Shown piece after piece: positions 8,689-16,457 of a stretch of 64,000 bases of DNA (the stretch's first letter is position 1; the number at the start of each line of letters is the position of its first letter). The stretch spans positions 248,001 to 312,000 of the forward strand of contig NZ_BMFR01000003.1 of the NCBI RefSeq assembly GCF_014638995.1, read 5' to 3'. Position numbers and translations under genes: made by a program. The notes under the pieces are model-generated. The model was not told the DNA's origin. It worked only from the letters and a program-made list of their open reading frames with translations, and did no database searches. The DNA is from Virgibacillus oceani. Its GTDB lineage: Bacteria; Bacillota; Bacilli; Bacillales; Amphibacillaceae.

Positions 8689-9597
8689 TTGAACAAAGCC
8701 TTTATCTATATCATCCTGGGAGCAGCATTATGGGGCACAATTGGCTGGTATGTCAAAAATTTAAACGAATTAGGCTTTACACCTATGGAGGTCGTAACAT
8801 TAAGAGCGTGGACTACTGCTATTATTTTGCTTATTTATATGCTATTTCGCTCCCCTAAAAAATTAAAGCTCCAATCATTTGGTGATATTAAATATTTTAT
8901 AGGTACAGGAATTTTCAGTATCATCTTTTTTAACTATTGTATGTTTACAGCAATTGACTTATCTACTATACCTGTCGCAACAGCTTTATTATATACCGCA
9001 CCTGCTTTCGTAACGATTCTTTCCTACATACTGTTTAAAGAACCGTTAACACGAATAAAGCTACTAGCCCTGTTTATTACATTACTTGGAACCTGTTTTA
9101 TAGTCGGATTAATCCCATTAAATTTAAATGCATTTAAAATTACCAGTGTCTTATTTGGAATAGGATCTGGACTCGGATATGCTTTGTATAGTATTTTTAG
9201 TAAATTTGCATTGAAAAAGTATTCGAGTTTAAGTATAACGACATACACCTTTATGATAGCAAGTGTCACATTACTGCCTTTTTTTCCATACCAAACAAAA
9301 TTTCATCTATTACTTAACCCTACTGTTTTACTATATGCATTTGGACTAGGATTTCTTCCGACAGCACTAGCTTATATCGTTTATACATATGGATTGAACC
9401 AAACGGAAGCATCAAAGGCATCTATCTTAACAACTATAGAGCCTGTCGTGGCAACACTTATTGGCGTCTTTATTTTTCATGAAGCATTTACCTTTATCCA
9501 ATTGATAGGCATGGTCTGTATTATAGGATCAGTAATTCTAATTCAAGCGTATTCCAATCGGCCAATAAAAAAGAGAAATTGGGAATCTGTATCATGA
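8689..9597 (+). CDS. EamA/DMT-superfamily transporter
   Basis: 302 aa, ten predicted helices arranged as two EamA repeats (about 5-140 and 150-290). Family features: GAALWGTIGWYVKN in helix 1, TALLYTAPAFVTILSYILFKEPL in repeat 1 split over two segments, and SILTTIEPVVATLIG in repeat 2. RhaT/YdcZ-type proteins export or import small metabolites such as amino acids or nucleosides; the substrate cannot be assigned. TTG start with GGGAGAG eight bases upstream. Confidence 0.87.
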   Translation: MNKAFIYIILGAALWGTIGWYVKNLNELGFTPMEVVTLRAWTTAIILLIYMLFRSPKKLKLQSFGDIKYFIGTGIFSIIFFNYCMFTAIDLSTIPVATALLYTAPAFVTILSYILFKEPLTRIKLLALFITLLGTCFIVGLIPLNLNAFKITSVLFGIGSGLGYALYSIFSKFALKKYSSLSITTYTFMIASVTLLPFFPYQTKFHLLLNPTVLLYAFGLGFLPTALAYIVYTYGLNQTEASKASILTTIEPVVATLIGVFIFHEAFTFIQLIGMVCIIGSVILIQAYSNRPIKKRNWESVS

Positions 9598-9626
9598 ACA
9601 AGTCAATGAAAATTTTTACCTGCAAG

Positions 9627-9676
9627 TGTGATTTCTATCACTACATTGTTCAGGGTTAACCGTTATCATGGAATTG
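9627..9676 (+). promoter_or_regulatory. FNR/ArcR-type class II promoter for scdA
   Basis: TGTGA-TTTCTA-TCACT at 9627-9642 matches the CRP/FNR-family consensus TGTGA-N6-TCACA at 9 of 10 defined positions. TATCAT at 9664-9669 makes a -10 that implies a start near 9676, which puts the box centre (9634.5) at -41.5, the class II activator position. No good -35 is present, as expected for an activator-dependent promoter. Confidence 0.7.
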
Positions 9677-9701
9677 AATTAACAAATAGGAGGTAATGAT
9701 A

Positions 9702-10391
9702 ATGGTATTTACCGCTGAACATACACCAGCTGAAATTGTAAAGGTTTTCCCAAAGGCAAGTGATTTATTTAAGCAGCATCGGATTGATTTCTGCTGCGGT
9801 GGCGAAAAACCACTGAGTCAAACATTTTCAACAATCGAAATTGATGCAGCAGCAGTGTTATCGGAATTAAACACAGCATACGATAAGTGGCAAAACGAGG
9901 ATCATGAGATAACAGATTGGGATGCGCTTTCCCCTGCTGAATTAATTGATCATATTGTTCATACGCACCATGCTTATTTAAATGAAGAACTGCCAGCATT
10001 AGGACAATTTGTAACGAAAATACTTCGGGTTCACGGGAAAAACCATCCTCACTTAGAGGAATTACACAAGTCATACAATGAATTTAAAGTAGAAATGGAA
10101 AAACATATGATCAATGAGGAACAGGAAGTTTTCCCTTTAATCAACGAATATGAAAAGAATCCGAACAGTACACTGCTGCAGCATATTCACGAGGCAAATG
10201 GCGGATTGGAGAATGAACATGAAACTGCGGGAAATCTGCTGAAAAGAATGCGGGAAATCACAAATGGCTTTGAACCACCGCAGGATGCATGCAGGTCGTA
10301 TCGTATTACCTATTCACGATTATCCGATATGGAAACAGATACATTCCAGCACGTTCATTTAGAAAATAATATTTTATTTAAGAAACTGTAA
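9702..10391 (+). CDS. scdA: Di-iron Fe-S cluster repair protein ScdA/RIC
   Basis: 229 aa. N-terminal DUF542/ScdA_N domain with the DFCCGGEKPL double-Cys motif (about residues 28-37), then a hemerythrin-like domain whose His/Glu ligands are visible as HIVHTHHAYL, HPHLEELH, EKHMINEEQEVFPL, HEANGGLENEHE and HVHLENNILF. The family repairs iron-sulfur clusters damaged by nitric oxide or oxidants. AGGAGGT (9688-9694) leaves one base before an ATG at 9696 but seven before the ATG at 9702, so 9702 is the start. An FNR-type box in a class II position suggests induction when oxygen falls. Confidence 0.93.
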   Translation: MVFTAEHTPAEIVKVFPKASDLFKQHRIDFCCGGEKPLSQTFSTIEIDAAAVLSELNTAYDKWQNEDHEITDWDALSPAELIDHIVHTHHAYLNEELPALGQFVTKILRVHGKNHPHLEELHKSYNEFKVEMEKHMINEEQEVFPLINEYEKNPNSTLLQHIHEANGGLENEHETAGNLLKRMREITNGFEPPQDACRSYRITYSRLSDMETDTFQHVHLENNILFKKL

Positions 10392-10402
10392 AAAATTAAT
10401 GT

Positions 10403-10440
10403 AAAAAAAAGAATGGCAATTTACGCCATTCTTTTTTTTA
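10403..10440 (+). terminator. Rho-independent terminator of scdA
   Basis: A8-GAATGGC stem pairing with GCCATTC-T8 around a seven-base loop; works in both directions and so also serves fbpB. Confidence 0.92.
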
Positions 10441-10451
10441 CATAACCCTAA

Positions 10452-10619
10452 TCATCCTATGTTATCATATAGGGAATAACGATTTTGTTTCTCTGCAACA
10501 AGTTTCGTTTGTTTTTTTTCTAAACGATTTTCAATTTGCATTAATCTTTTTTCATCCTGCATTAACTCTTGTCTATTTTGATTTACAAGTTGTTCGAAAC
10601 GTTGTGTTTTTGGTCTCAT
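10452..10619 (-). CDS. fbpB: FbpB-family small basic protein
   Basis: 55 aa, ATG at 10619 with AGGAG nine bases upstream. The sequence begins MRPKTQRFEQLVNQNRQEL and continues MQDEKRLMQIENRLEKK, matching the FbpB/YdbN pattern (RRKxxFEELVxENKxEImkDE...iExRLEeK). In B. subtilis FbpB is a Fur-regulated peptide that works with the sRNA FsrA in sparing iron. Charged, coiled-coil-prone and cytosolic. I see no convincing Fur box in the 140 bp before it; a short palindrome TATACTTAGTATA lies at about 10665. Faces the scdA terminator. Confidence 0.8.
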   Translation of the reverse strand: MRPKTQRFEQLVNQNRQELMQDEKRLMQIENRLEKKQTKLVAEKQNRYSLYDNIG

Positions 10620-10758
10620 CTGTAACACTCCTTTATTCGGGTACCTATGTTTGTAAGTTTTCTATACTAAGTATACCCTAATTTTTGATTTATAAATCTA
10701 AATTATTTGAACATTATGTGAAACTTTTATACTACTATACTTTTGGAGGGGTAATATT

Positions 10759-11913
10759 TTGCAGCAATCACTTAATAGAATGGTAAAGAGTATTGAAATA
10801 TCTGGAATACGGAAATTTTTTAATCTAGTAGCAAATGAAACAGATATTGTTTCTTTAACAATTGGGCAGCCCGATTTCCATACGCCAGAGCATATTAAAA
10901 ACGCAGCATCTCATGCGTTGATGCAAAACAAAACAACATACACACACAATGCTGGTATCATCGAATTACGCAAAGCAATTTCAGAATATAACGAAGCAAA
11001 TTATTCCATTTGTTATAATCCCGAAAATGAAATAATTGTTACAACTGGGGCTTCACAGGCACTGGACATAACCTTTCGCACAATTTTAAATCCAAATGAT
11101 GAAGTTATTCTTCCCGGACCTATCTATCCAGGCTATGAACCACTCATAACATTAGCGGGAGCAAAAGCAATTCATGCGGATACAACGAAAGATAACTTTA
11201 AATTAACAAAAGAAGCCTTAGCAAACCATATAACGGACAAAACAAAATGTGTTGTGCTCCCCTACCCATCAAATCCGACAGGGGCTTCATTCACGAAGGA
11301 GGAATTATGTGACCTTGTGTCTGTTTTAAAAAATAAAGACATTTTTATTTTGGCAGATGAAATATACAGTGAACTGGTATATGACCATAAGCATGTATCG
11401 ATTGCGAGTTTTCCTGAGGTTAGGGACAAAACTATTGTTGTTAATGGATTATCGAAATCACATGCAATGACAGGGTTCCGTATCGGTTATCTGCTTGCAC
11501 CTGCGTGGCTTTCCTCCCACATGTTAAAAGTGCATCAATACAATGTATCCTGCGCTTCTTCCATAAGCCAGTATGCCGCATTAGAGGCTTTAACAGCTGG
11601 TCAAGCAGATCCTGCATTAATGTGTGAGTCATACAAAAAGCGGCGGGATTACGTTTATGAAAGATTGGTAAGAATGGGCTTGGATGTAAATATACCTGAA
11701 GGAGCTTTTTACTTCTTCCCAAAATTCCCTATTCATAACATGACATCGTTTGAATTGGGATTAGAATTAGCACGTAAAGGAAAAGTAGCATTAGTACCGG
11801 GAGAATCGTTCTCTAATTTAGGCAAAGGATATATGCGGCTGTCTTATGCGTATGATTTCAATACGCTTGAAAAAGGGTTGGATCGCTTAGAAGACTTTCT
11901 TCAGGTCCAATGA
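10759..11913 (+). CDS. patA: N-acetyl-LL-diaminopimelate aminotransferase (PatA), fold-type I PLP enzyme
   Basis: 384 aa class I/II aminotransferase. Motifs: SLTIGQPDF near residue 35, TTGASQAL, PYPSNPTGA, LADEIYSELVYD and the PLP lysine in NGLSKSHAMTGFRIGY (about residue 233). Length and motif wording fit Bacillus PatA, which transaminates N-acetyl-2-amino-6-oxopimelate with glutamate, the step between DapH and DapL. Both of those are at the left end of this window, and patA-ykyB proximity also recalls B. subtilis. TTG start at 10759 with GGAGGGG upstream. A broader-specificity aminotransferase cannot be excluded. Confidence 0.87.
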   Translation: MQQSLNRMVKSIEISGIRKFFNLVANETDIVSLTIGQPDFHTPEHIKNAASHALMQNKTTYTHNAGIIELRKAISEYNEANYSICYNPENEIIVTTGASQALDITFRTILNPNDEVILPGPIYPGYEPLITLAGAKAIHADTTKDNFKLTKEALANHITDKTKCVVLPYPSNPTGASFTKEELCDLVSVLKNKDIFILADEIYSELVYDHKHVSIASFPEVRDKTIVVNGLSKSHAMTGFRIGYLLAPAWLSSHMLKVHQYNVSCASSISQYAALEALTAGQADPALMCESYKKRRDYVYERLVRMGLDVNIPEGAFYFFPKFPIHNMTSFELGLELARKGKVALVPGESFSNLGKGYMRLSYAYDFNTLEKGLDRLEDFLQVQ

Positions 11914-11963
11914 CTAAATGCATGAAAAAAGATACTGAAACAGCGTGTGTATAACCATTATTA

Positions 11964-12128
11964 TTATTTTTGCGATTGTTTTACATTATTGTATAAATTT
12001 AATAACCTATCCAGTTCCTGACTTATATTTATTGATTCAGCACTAGTAAAACCTTTATCCAAGGCTATTTCTGTCATTTTATTTCGTAAAAATTCAATTC
12101 GTTCTAAAAGCTTTTCTGTAGCGCACAT
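11964..12128 (-). CDS. Spo0E-like aspartyl-phosphate phosphatase
   Basis: 54 aa, two predicted helices. It contains the Spo0E signature SQELDRLLNLY near residue 36, following KLLERIEFLRNKMTEIA, which is the helix-loop-helix plan of Spo0E/YisI/YnzD. Such proteins dephosphorylate Spo0A~P and hold back entry into sporulation. ATG at 12128 has AGAG nine bases upstream and GGGAGG further away. Convergent with patA. Confidence 0.82.
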   Translation of the reverse strand: MCATEKLLERIEFLRNKMTEIALDKGFTSAESINISQELDRLLNLYNNVKQSQK

Positions 12129-12312
12129 TACTATTTCTCTTCAACCTCCCGCTTCGTACCTGTGTTCGATATAGTTAACTTTAGCATAGTTAAAGAATTT
12201 ATGACAAGCTTTTCAACCCAATAATAAAGATTATTTTAATATGCAAATAACTATTATTATTAGTGGATAAATGTTATTTTTTATATAGACTCTAATAGAG
12301 GAGAATTTTGCC

Positions 12313-12678
12313 ATGTATTTTAAACGAAATGAGCCATTACGCTATTCTTTTGACGAGCCTGTTAGCGGTACTTTAACAAAGCTGAATGACCATGATACTG
12401 TTACAATTAGTGTTCTCCTTTTGGATATAAGTAATCAAGGTGCCAAAATAAAGTGTAAAAATAATATTGCACTTTCAAAAGAAACGGAAATTAAATTAGC
12501 TTATACATTAAATTCCGTCCATTTTCATGCATTAGGCAAGGTGAGCTGGACAAAATCGTATAGTAATTTAATCGAAATTGGCTTACAATTAAATACAGAC
12601 GAATCGTATCAAAAAAACATGATAGCAGCACTTAAAGAAATTGTAAAAACGAAACAAAAAAATGCCGAGAACGTTTAG
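12313..12678 (+). CDS. PilZ-domain protein
   Basis: 121 aa single-domain protein. It has the two parts of a c-di-GMP binding site: an N-terminal KRNEPLRYSF (RxxxR-like, about residues 4-13) and LLDISNQGAKIKC (D-x-S-x-x-G, about 37-49). Beta-rich middle and a helical C-terminus. A c-di-GMP effector by family; target unknown. GAGGAGAA ribosome site. It precedes the signal peptidase gene by about 75 bp on the same strand; co-transcription is possible. The GGDEF-EAL enzyme at 21.6 kb could control its ligand. Confidence 0.75.
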   Translation: MYFKRNEPLRYSFDEPVSGTLTKLNDHDTVTISVLLLDISNQGAKIKCKNNIALSKETEIKLAYTLNSVHFHALGKVSWTKSYSNLIEIGLQLNTDESYQKNMIAALKEIVKTKQKNAENV

Positions 12679-12752
12679 TATCCCAACTATTTCGTGTCTC
12701 CTTTGCAGCATGCTATAGTGTAAAACCTGAGCTTCAAGAGAGGATGTCTTCT

Positions 12753-13277
12753 TTGGGTGAAACGAAAAAGAAAAATGAATGGTTAGAATGGGCAAAAGCT
12801 ATTTTTATTGCAATATTACTTGCTTTTTTTCTGAGAACTTTTGTATTTGCTACATCTATAGTTGAGGGTGACAGCATGTATCCAACATTGGAGGATGGAG
12901 AACGAGTAATTTTCAATAAATTTGTTTATTTAATCGGTGAACCGGAACGCGGAGATATCATCATAATCCAGCGCCCTATTAAAAATTATGTGAAAAGAGT
13001 TATAGCGTTACCTGGGGAAACAGTAGAAATGAAAAATCATCAATTATTTATAAACGGAGAAAAATATACGGAAACGTTTATTAGCAATGAAGCCATTAAT
13101 AATACTGGCAATTTTGGACCTGTTAAAGTAAAAGAAGGTAAGTATTTTGTAATGGGTGATAACCGCGCCATCAGCAGAGACAGCAGAAATGGCCTAGGGT
13201 TTATTAACGAGGAAGACATTATTGGAAGATCAGAATTTATTATTTATCCATTCGATGACTGGTCAATGACGAGATAG
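12753..13277 (+). CDS. lepB: Type I signal peptidase
   Basis: 174 aa from TTG 12753; the ATG at 12744 abuts the AGAGAGG ribosome site, whereas the TTG has nine-base spacing. One N-terminal membrane anchor (about 12-32) then the catalytic domain: nucleophile Ser in EGDSMYPTL, general-base Lys in YVKRVIALPGE, and the box MGDNRAISRDSR. This is the small Gram-positive SipS/SipT/SipV form that cleaves signal peptides of Sec and Tat substrates. Several exported proteins in the window would be possible substrates. Confidence 0.93.
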   Translation: MGETKKKNEWLEWAKAIFIAILLAFFLRTFVFATSIVEGDSMYPTLEDGERVIFNKFVYLIGEPERGDIIIIQRPIKNYVKRVIALPGETVEMKNHQLFINGEKYTETFISNEAINNTGNFGPVKVKEGKYFVMGDNRAISRDSRNGLGFINEEDIIGRSEFIIYPFDDWSMTR

Positions 13278-13282
13278 ATTTT

Positions 13283-13318
13283 TAAGGGTCAGACATACTT
13301 TGTCCGGCCCTTATTTAT
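13283..13318 (+). terminator. Rho-independent terminator of the signal peptidase gene
   Basis: 13-bp stem with two G-U pairs (TAAGGGTCAGACA / TGTCCGGCCCTTA), five-base loop, then a T-rich tail. Confidence 0.85.
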
Positions 13319-13401
13319 TATTCATTATCAAAAACACAGTAACCAATAAACAGCACTATGATTCCAAAACAGATAATCCCAAAAGCAGTTTCCCACATCA
13401 T
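13318..13401 (-). CDS. Putative 27-aa single-span membrane peptide
   Basis: Two adjacent ATGs (13401 and 13398) follow TAGGGGGTG at suitable spacing. The product MMWETAFGIICFGIIVLFIG... is one hydrophobic span ending CVFDNE. Short Bacillaceae membrane peptides of this kind exist, but I cannot assign a family. It ends at the terminator of the convergent signal peptidase gene. Evidence is the ribosome site and the composition only. Confidence 0.4.
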   Translation of the reverse strand: MMWETAFGIICFGIIVLFIGYCVFDNE

Positions 13402-13569
13402 GCGACACCCCCTAATATGTAGTAGCATAACAACCCCAATAGATTGTAAAACGTATAGCGTTATCTCTTCCCTATCATACCAGCATTCTCGTCCTAAATA
13501 AAGAAAAATATGATAAAATGAAGTTATTCGTGCTAAAATTGTTTACTCGCATTGAAAGTAGGTTTTAGA

Positions 13570-14730
13570 ATGCCCCATTGTCCTTATTGCGGCACAAAAG
13601 TTAAAGAAGATGAGCTTTATTGTATTAATTGCGGCAGACAGCAGCCCAATGATGTTTACGATCGTTTGGGAATTAAAAAGCAATTCAATAAACTCTGGTA
13701 TGTACCTATATTCATTACAATATTTCTTTTATTTACTTCTGGAATATATTACTTGTTCTTGCAAAATAAAACCGCTGAAGCGAAGGAGCTTTATGAGCAA
13801 GGTGAAAAAAGTGCACTTGAAGGAGATTACAAAGAAGCAAAAGAACTTTTTCAAGATGCATTTAATCATAAACAAAATATGACTGAGGCAAAAGTTTCCA
13901 GAGATTTTATGGGAAATGTTCAAAAGCTTCAGGCAAAATTACAGGATGCTCAAGAACAAGTAGAAAATCAAGAATTTCAGAAAGCCTTGTCGTTCATTAA
14001 TGAAGCTGAGAAATTACTTAAAAATTTCAATGGTACGATCGTAACGGAATTAATTAATACCATTGTTTCACAGCGACAGTCGACTAAAATTGAACAGCTG
14101 AATTATGAATTGCAACAAAGCCCAACTATTGATGATTTGAAAATATTACTATGGGAAGCAGATGCCATCAAAAATGATGAAGCCAAGGCAATAACAGCTA
14201 CCATTCGCAACCAAATAATTGATTACTCGTTTTCCAAAGCAAGTGAATTACTTAACAAAAAGCAATTCTCCGATGCAAGTATTATGGTCGACGACGGTTT
14301 AAAATATGCACCTGAATCAGACAAACTGCAAAGCTTAAAAACAACCATTGATAAGGAGAAAATTGCATTTGAAACCGCACAGCAGCAACGTATTGAGCAA
14401 GCAATCAGCACCGCTGCCGAAGAACAGAAGCTAAATGAAAATGATGCCATAGAACTAGTTTCTGTAAAAGCAGAAAGTGATGAACAAGGAAAACTGGTTG
14501 TTAAAGGCAAAGTCAAAAGTATTGCAACAATTCCAATCAATTCTGTGCAAATAGAATATTCATTAGCAACAAAGAATGGAGAAGAATTTCTTACAAATGA
14601 AATTTATGTTTATCCTGATACACTCTATCCTGATGAAACTGGAAAATTTGAATTTACCCATTTTGATATAGACAAGAAAGAGAAAGACATTGATATAAAG
14701 GTTAACAAAATTAAATGGTATACGGATTAA
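13570..14730 (+). CDS. Zinc-ribbon, single-TM, TPR-like repeat protein
   Basis: 386 aa from ATG 13570 (GTAGGT upstream); a TTG at 13552 is less likely because MPHCPYCGTKV is the natural zinc-ribbon start. Order: zinc ribbon (CPYCG...CINCG, residues 4-25), one membrane helix (about 44-62), a long helical part with three TPR-like ALEGDYKEAKELFQDA / FQKALSFINEAE / KQFSDASIMVDDGL units (about 75-270), and a beta-rich C-terminal domain (about 300-386) like FxLYD modules. The ribbon should be cytosolic and the repeats outside. Possibly envelope sensing, by analogy to TcaA-type zinc-ribbon proteins. A PDZ-less HtrA-type protease follows after a terminator. Confidence 0.8.
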   Translation: MPHCPYCGTKVKEDELYCINCGRQQPNDVYDRLGIKKQFNKLWYVPIFITIFLLFTSGIYYLFLQNKTAEAKELYEQGEKSALEGDYKEAKELFQDAFNHKQNMTEAKVSRDFMGNVQKLQAKLQDAQEQVENQEFQKALSFINEAEKLLKNFNGTIVTELINTIVSQRQSTKIEQLNYELQQSPTIDDLKILLWEADAIKNDEAKAITATIRNQIIDYSFSKASELLNKKQFSDASIMVDDGLKYAPESDKLQSLKTTIDKEKIAFETAQQQRIEQAISTAAEEQKLNENDAIELVSVKAESDEQGKLVVKGKVKSIATIPINSVQIEYSLATKNGEEFLTNEIYVYPDTLYPDETGKFEFTHFDIDKKEKDIDIKVNKIKWYTD

Positions 14731-14764
14731 GTGGTCAGAAACCAAAACAGAAGTCAGATACGAA

Positions 14765-14795
14765 GAAATCGGCGGGACTGCCGATTTCGTTGTTT
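14765..14795 (+). terminator. Rho-independent terminator
   Basis: Perfect nine-bp stem GAAATCGGC / GCCGATTTC with a six-base loop, then GTTGTTT. Confidence 0.85.
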
Positions 14796-14827
14796 AAATT
14801 ATACTAGCCATTAACGGAGTGAACTTC

Positions 14828-15976
14828 ATGCATAAAAAACAATACGGACCAATTATTGTATCTATTCTGATTGTAATCATTGGAGTAACTGGAATGTTTC
14901 TTATACACCAGCAATGGCGGTCTGAAGGAGTATCCGTAAATAACCCGGGAATTAATAAAGTAAGTACAAACGAAAAGGTATTGGATCTTAAAACAATCAT
15001 CCATGATGCTGAAAAAAATGTCATGCAAATTGAAGCACAAAATTCAGAAAGCACCTTAACCGGATCAGGTTTTCTTTATAATGAAAAAGGAGATATCATT
15101 ACAAATGCCCACGTTGTAAAGGACGCAGATGTTATTTATGTCCGTACAGTAAATGCTAAGATTTTCCCGGCAGCTGTCGTCGGTATTGGCGAGGATACGG
15201 ATATAGCAGTGATCCGTGTTCCCCAGCTTGCTGGTCAGACACCACTTCCAGTAGCATCTGAGGATGATAAAACGGATATCGGTGACGAGGTTATTGCACT
15301 TGGCAGTCCGCATGGATTTCAGAATACAGTTACACTTGGCATTATTTCTGGGACAGAACGAAATTTTTCACTTAACAATTTTAATTATGAAGATATCTAT
15401 CAAATTTCCGCCCAAATCACTCATGGGAACAGCGGGGGTCCGTTAATAAAACGTTCCACCGGTGAAGTAATCGGGATAAACTCAGTTGGTACTGAAGACG
15501 GAACAATTGGATTCAGCATCCCTATCGCGAATGTTTATTCACAAATTGAGGAATGGTCAGCCCAAGCAAAGGCAGATCAGTTAGATTATGCAAGTACATC
15601 TGATATTGTCAACAACTTTGATCCCGAACAATTTAAACAAGACGCACAATATTTAATTGAATACTATTTTGATAGTATTCTAGCGCGTGATTATGTCGGT
15701 GCCTACACATTGATTGGCAGTGATATGCAGGCAGAAAATACCTATTCGAACTTCAGGGAAGGGTATGTTCATATCACAAATTTGGTATATGATGATTTTT
15801 CAGGTACTATTTCAGATGATAACAATATAATAACATCAGTAAACGTAACTTCGGAAACAAAATTGCAAAATCAACAGGAAACGACAAAGAAACAGTACAC
15901 CTATTCATTTACGATAGGTTATGAAAATGATCAATTAAAAATATTGAATATTGATGTCAAAGAAAATAAAAAGTGA
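14828..15976 (+). CDS. Membrane-anchored trypsin-like serine protease without PDZ domain
   Basis: 382 aa from ATG 14828 (GGAG eight bases upstream; the GTG at 14819 overlaps that site). One N-terminal membrane helix (about 7-27), then a DegP/HtrA-like trypsin fold with catalytic triad His (ITNAHVV), Asp (EDTDIAVIRVP) and Ser (HGNSGGPL). The PDZ domain of HtrA proteases is absent; instead the last about 120 residues (from FDPEQFKQDAQYLIEYYF) look like an NTF2-like or DUF-type alpha/beta domain ending in a charged tail. The active site faces outside. Probably envelope protein quality control or processing; substrate unknown. Confidence 0.85.
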   Translation: MHKKQYGPIIVSILIVIIGVTGMFLIHQQWRSEGVSVNNPGINKVSTNEKVLDLKTIIHDAEKNVMQIEAQNSESTLTGSGFLYNEKGDIITNAHVVKDADVIYVRTVNAKIFPAAVVGIGEDTDIAVIRVPQLAGQTPLPVASEDDKTDIGDEVIALGSPHGFQNTVTLGIISGTERNFSLNNFNYEDIYQISAQITHGNSGGPLIKRSTGEVIGINSVGTEDGTIGFSIPIANVYSQIEEWSAQAKADQLDYASTSDIVNNFDPEQFKQDAQYLIEYYFDSILARDYVGAYTLIGSDMQAENTYSNFREGYVHITNLVYDDFSGTISDDNNIITSVNVTSETKLQNQQETTKKQYTYSFTIGYENDQLKILNIDVKENKK

Positions 15977-16002
15977 GTTCAACATTGCTGTACTCACTTT
16001 TT
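15969..16002 (+). terminator. Terminator overlapping the protease stop codon
   Basis: AAGTGAGT / ACTCACTT stem, 13-base loop, T5 tail; the left arm contains the TGA stop. Confidence 0.85.
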
Positions 16003-16225
16003 ATAATCCTTTATCAACGCTGCTAATTATCGCCAAAGACATAAATGCTACGTATCTGATGCCTCCGCCGCTATTCCGGAAAGCGAAGTTATATACAGGG
16101 GCGTTTTTATTTACGCAACAATTTACTGGAAGGATGAAAAAATATAAGAAAATAGCCGATAATACATGAAATAATTTATGTGCTATTTACTTATTTTTTT
16201 ATACACATCTAATGAAAACGTCCAT

Positions 16226-16252
16226 ACATTTTGGTTGTTTATACATATAGTA
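16226..16252 (+). promoter_or_regulatory. Sigma-K-like promoter for the YjcZ-type gene
   Basis: CATATAGTA at 16244-16252 fits the sigma-K -10 consensus CATANNNTA exactly, with an AC dinucleotide (16226-16227) 16 bases upstream in the -35 position. A sigma-E reading is also possible. The gene start is 31 bp downstream. Confidence 0.5.
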
Positions 16253-16282
16253 TAACTGTAAACATTCAGGAGGTGAAATGGT

Positions 16283-16408
16283 ATGCCATACGGTTATGGT
16301 GGATACGGTGGTTGTGGATATCAAGGATATGGTTATAACAATAATTTCGCGCTGATAGTGGTGCTTTTCATTCTTCTAATCATTGTAGGAACAGCATTTT
16401 ATTGCTAA
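16283..16408 (+). CDS. YjcZ-family sporulation protein
   Basis: 41 aa: a Gly/Tyr-rich head ([17 protein letters not shown]) and one membrane helix ending in Cys ([20 protein letters not shown]), the exact plan of the YjcZ/SscA-type sporulation peptides of Bacillales, which are small membrane or coat-assembly proteins made late in the mother cell. AGGAGGTG is seven bases before the ATG. The upstream sigma-K-like promoter agrees. An ATG at 16278 is out of frame. Confidence 0.88.
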   Translation: MPYGYGGYGGCGYQGYGYNNNFALIVVLFILLIIVGTAFYC

Positions 16409-16419
16409 TTCATTTTTTC

Positions 16420-16454
16420 GCTTGTGCTAACGTTTTTAGCACAAGCATTTTTTT
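16420..16454. terminator. Bidirectional terminator between convergent genes
   Basis: 10-bp stem GCTTGTGCTA / TAGCACAAGC, then T7; A-rich on the other side for the cdaR-like gene. Confidence 0.88.
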
Positions 16455-16457
16455 AAA

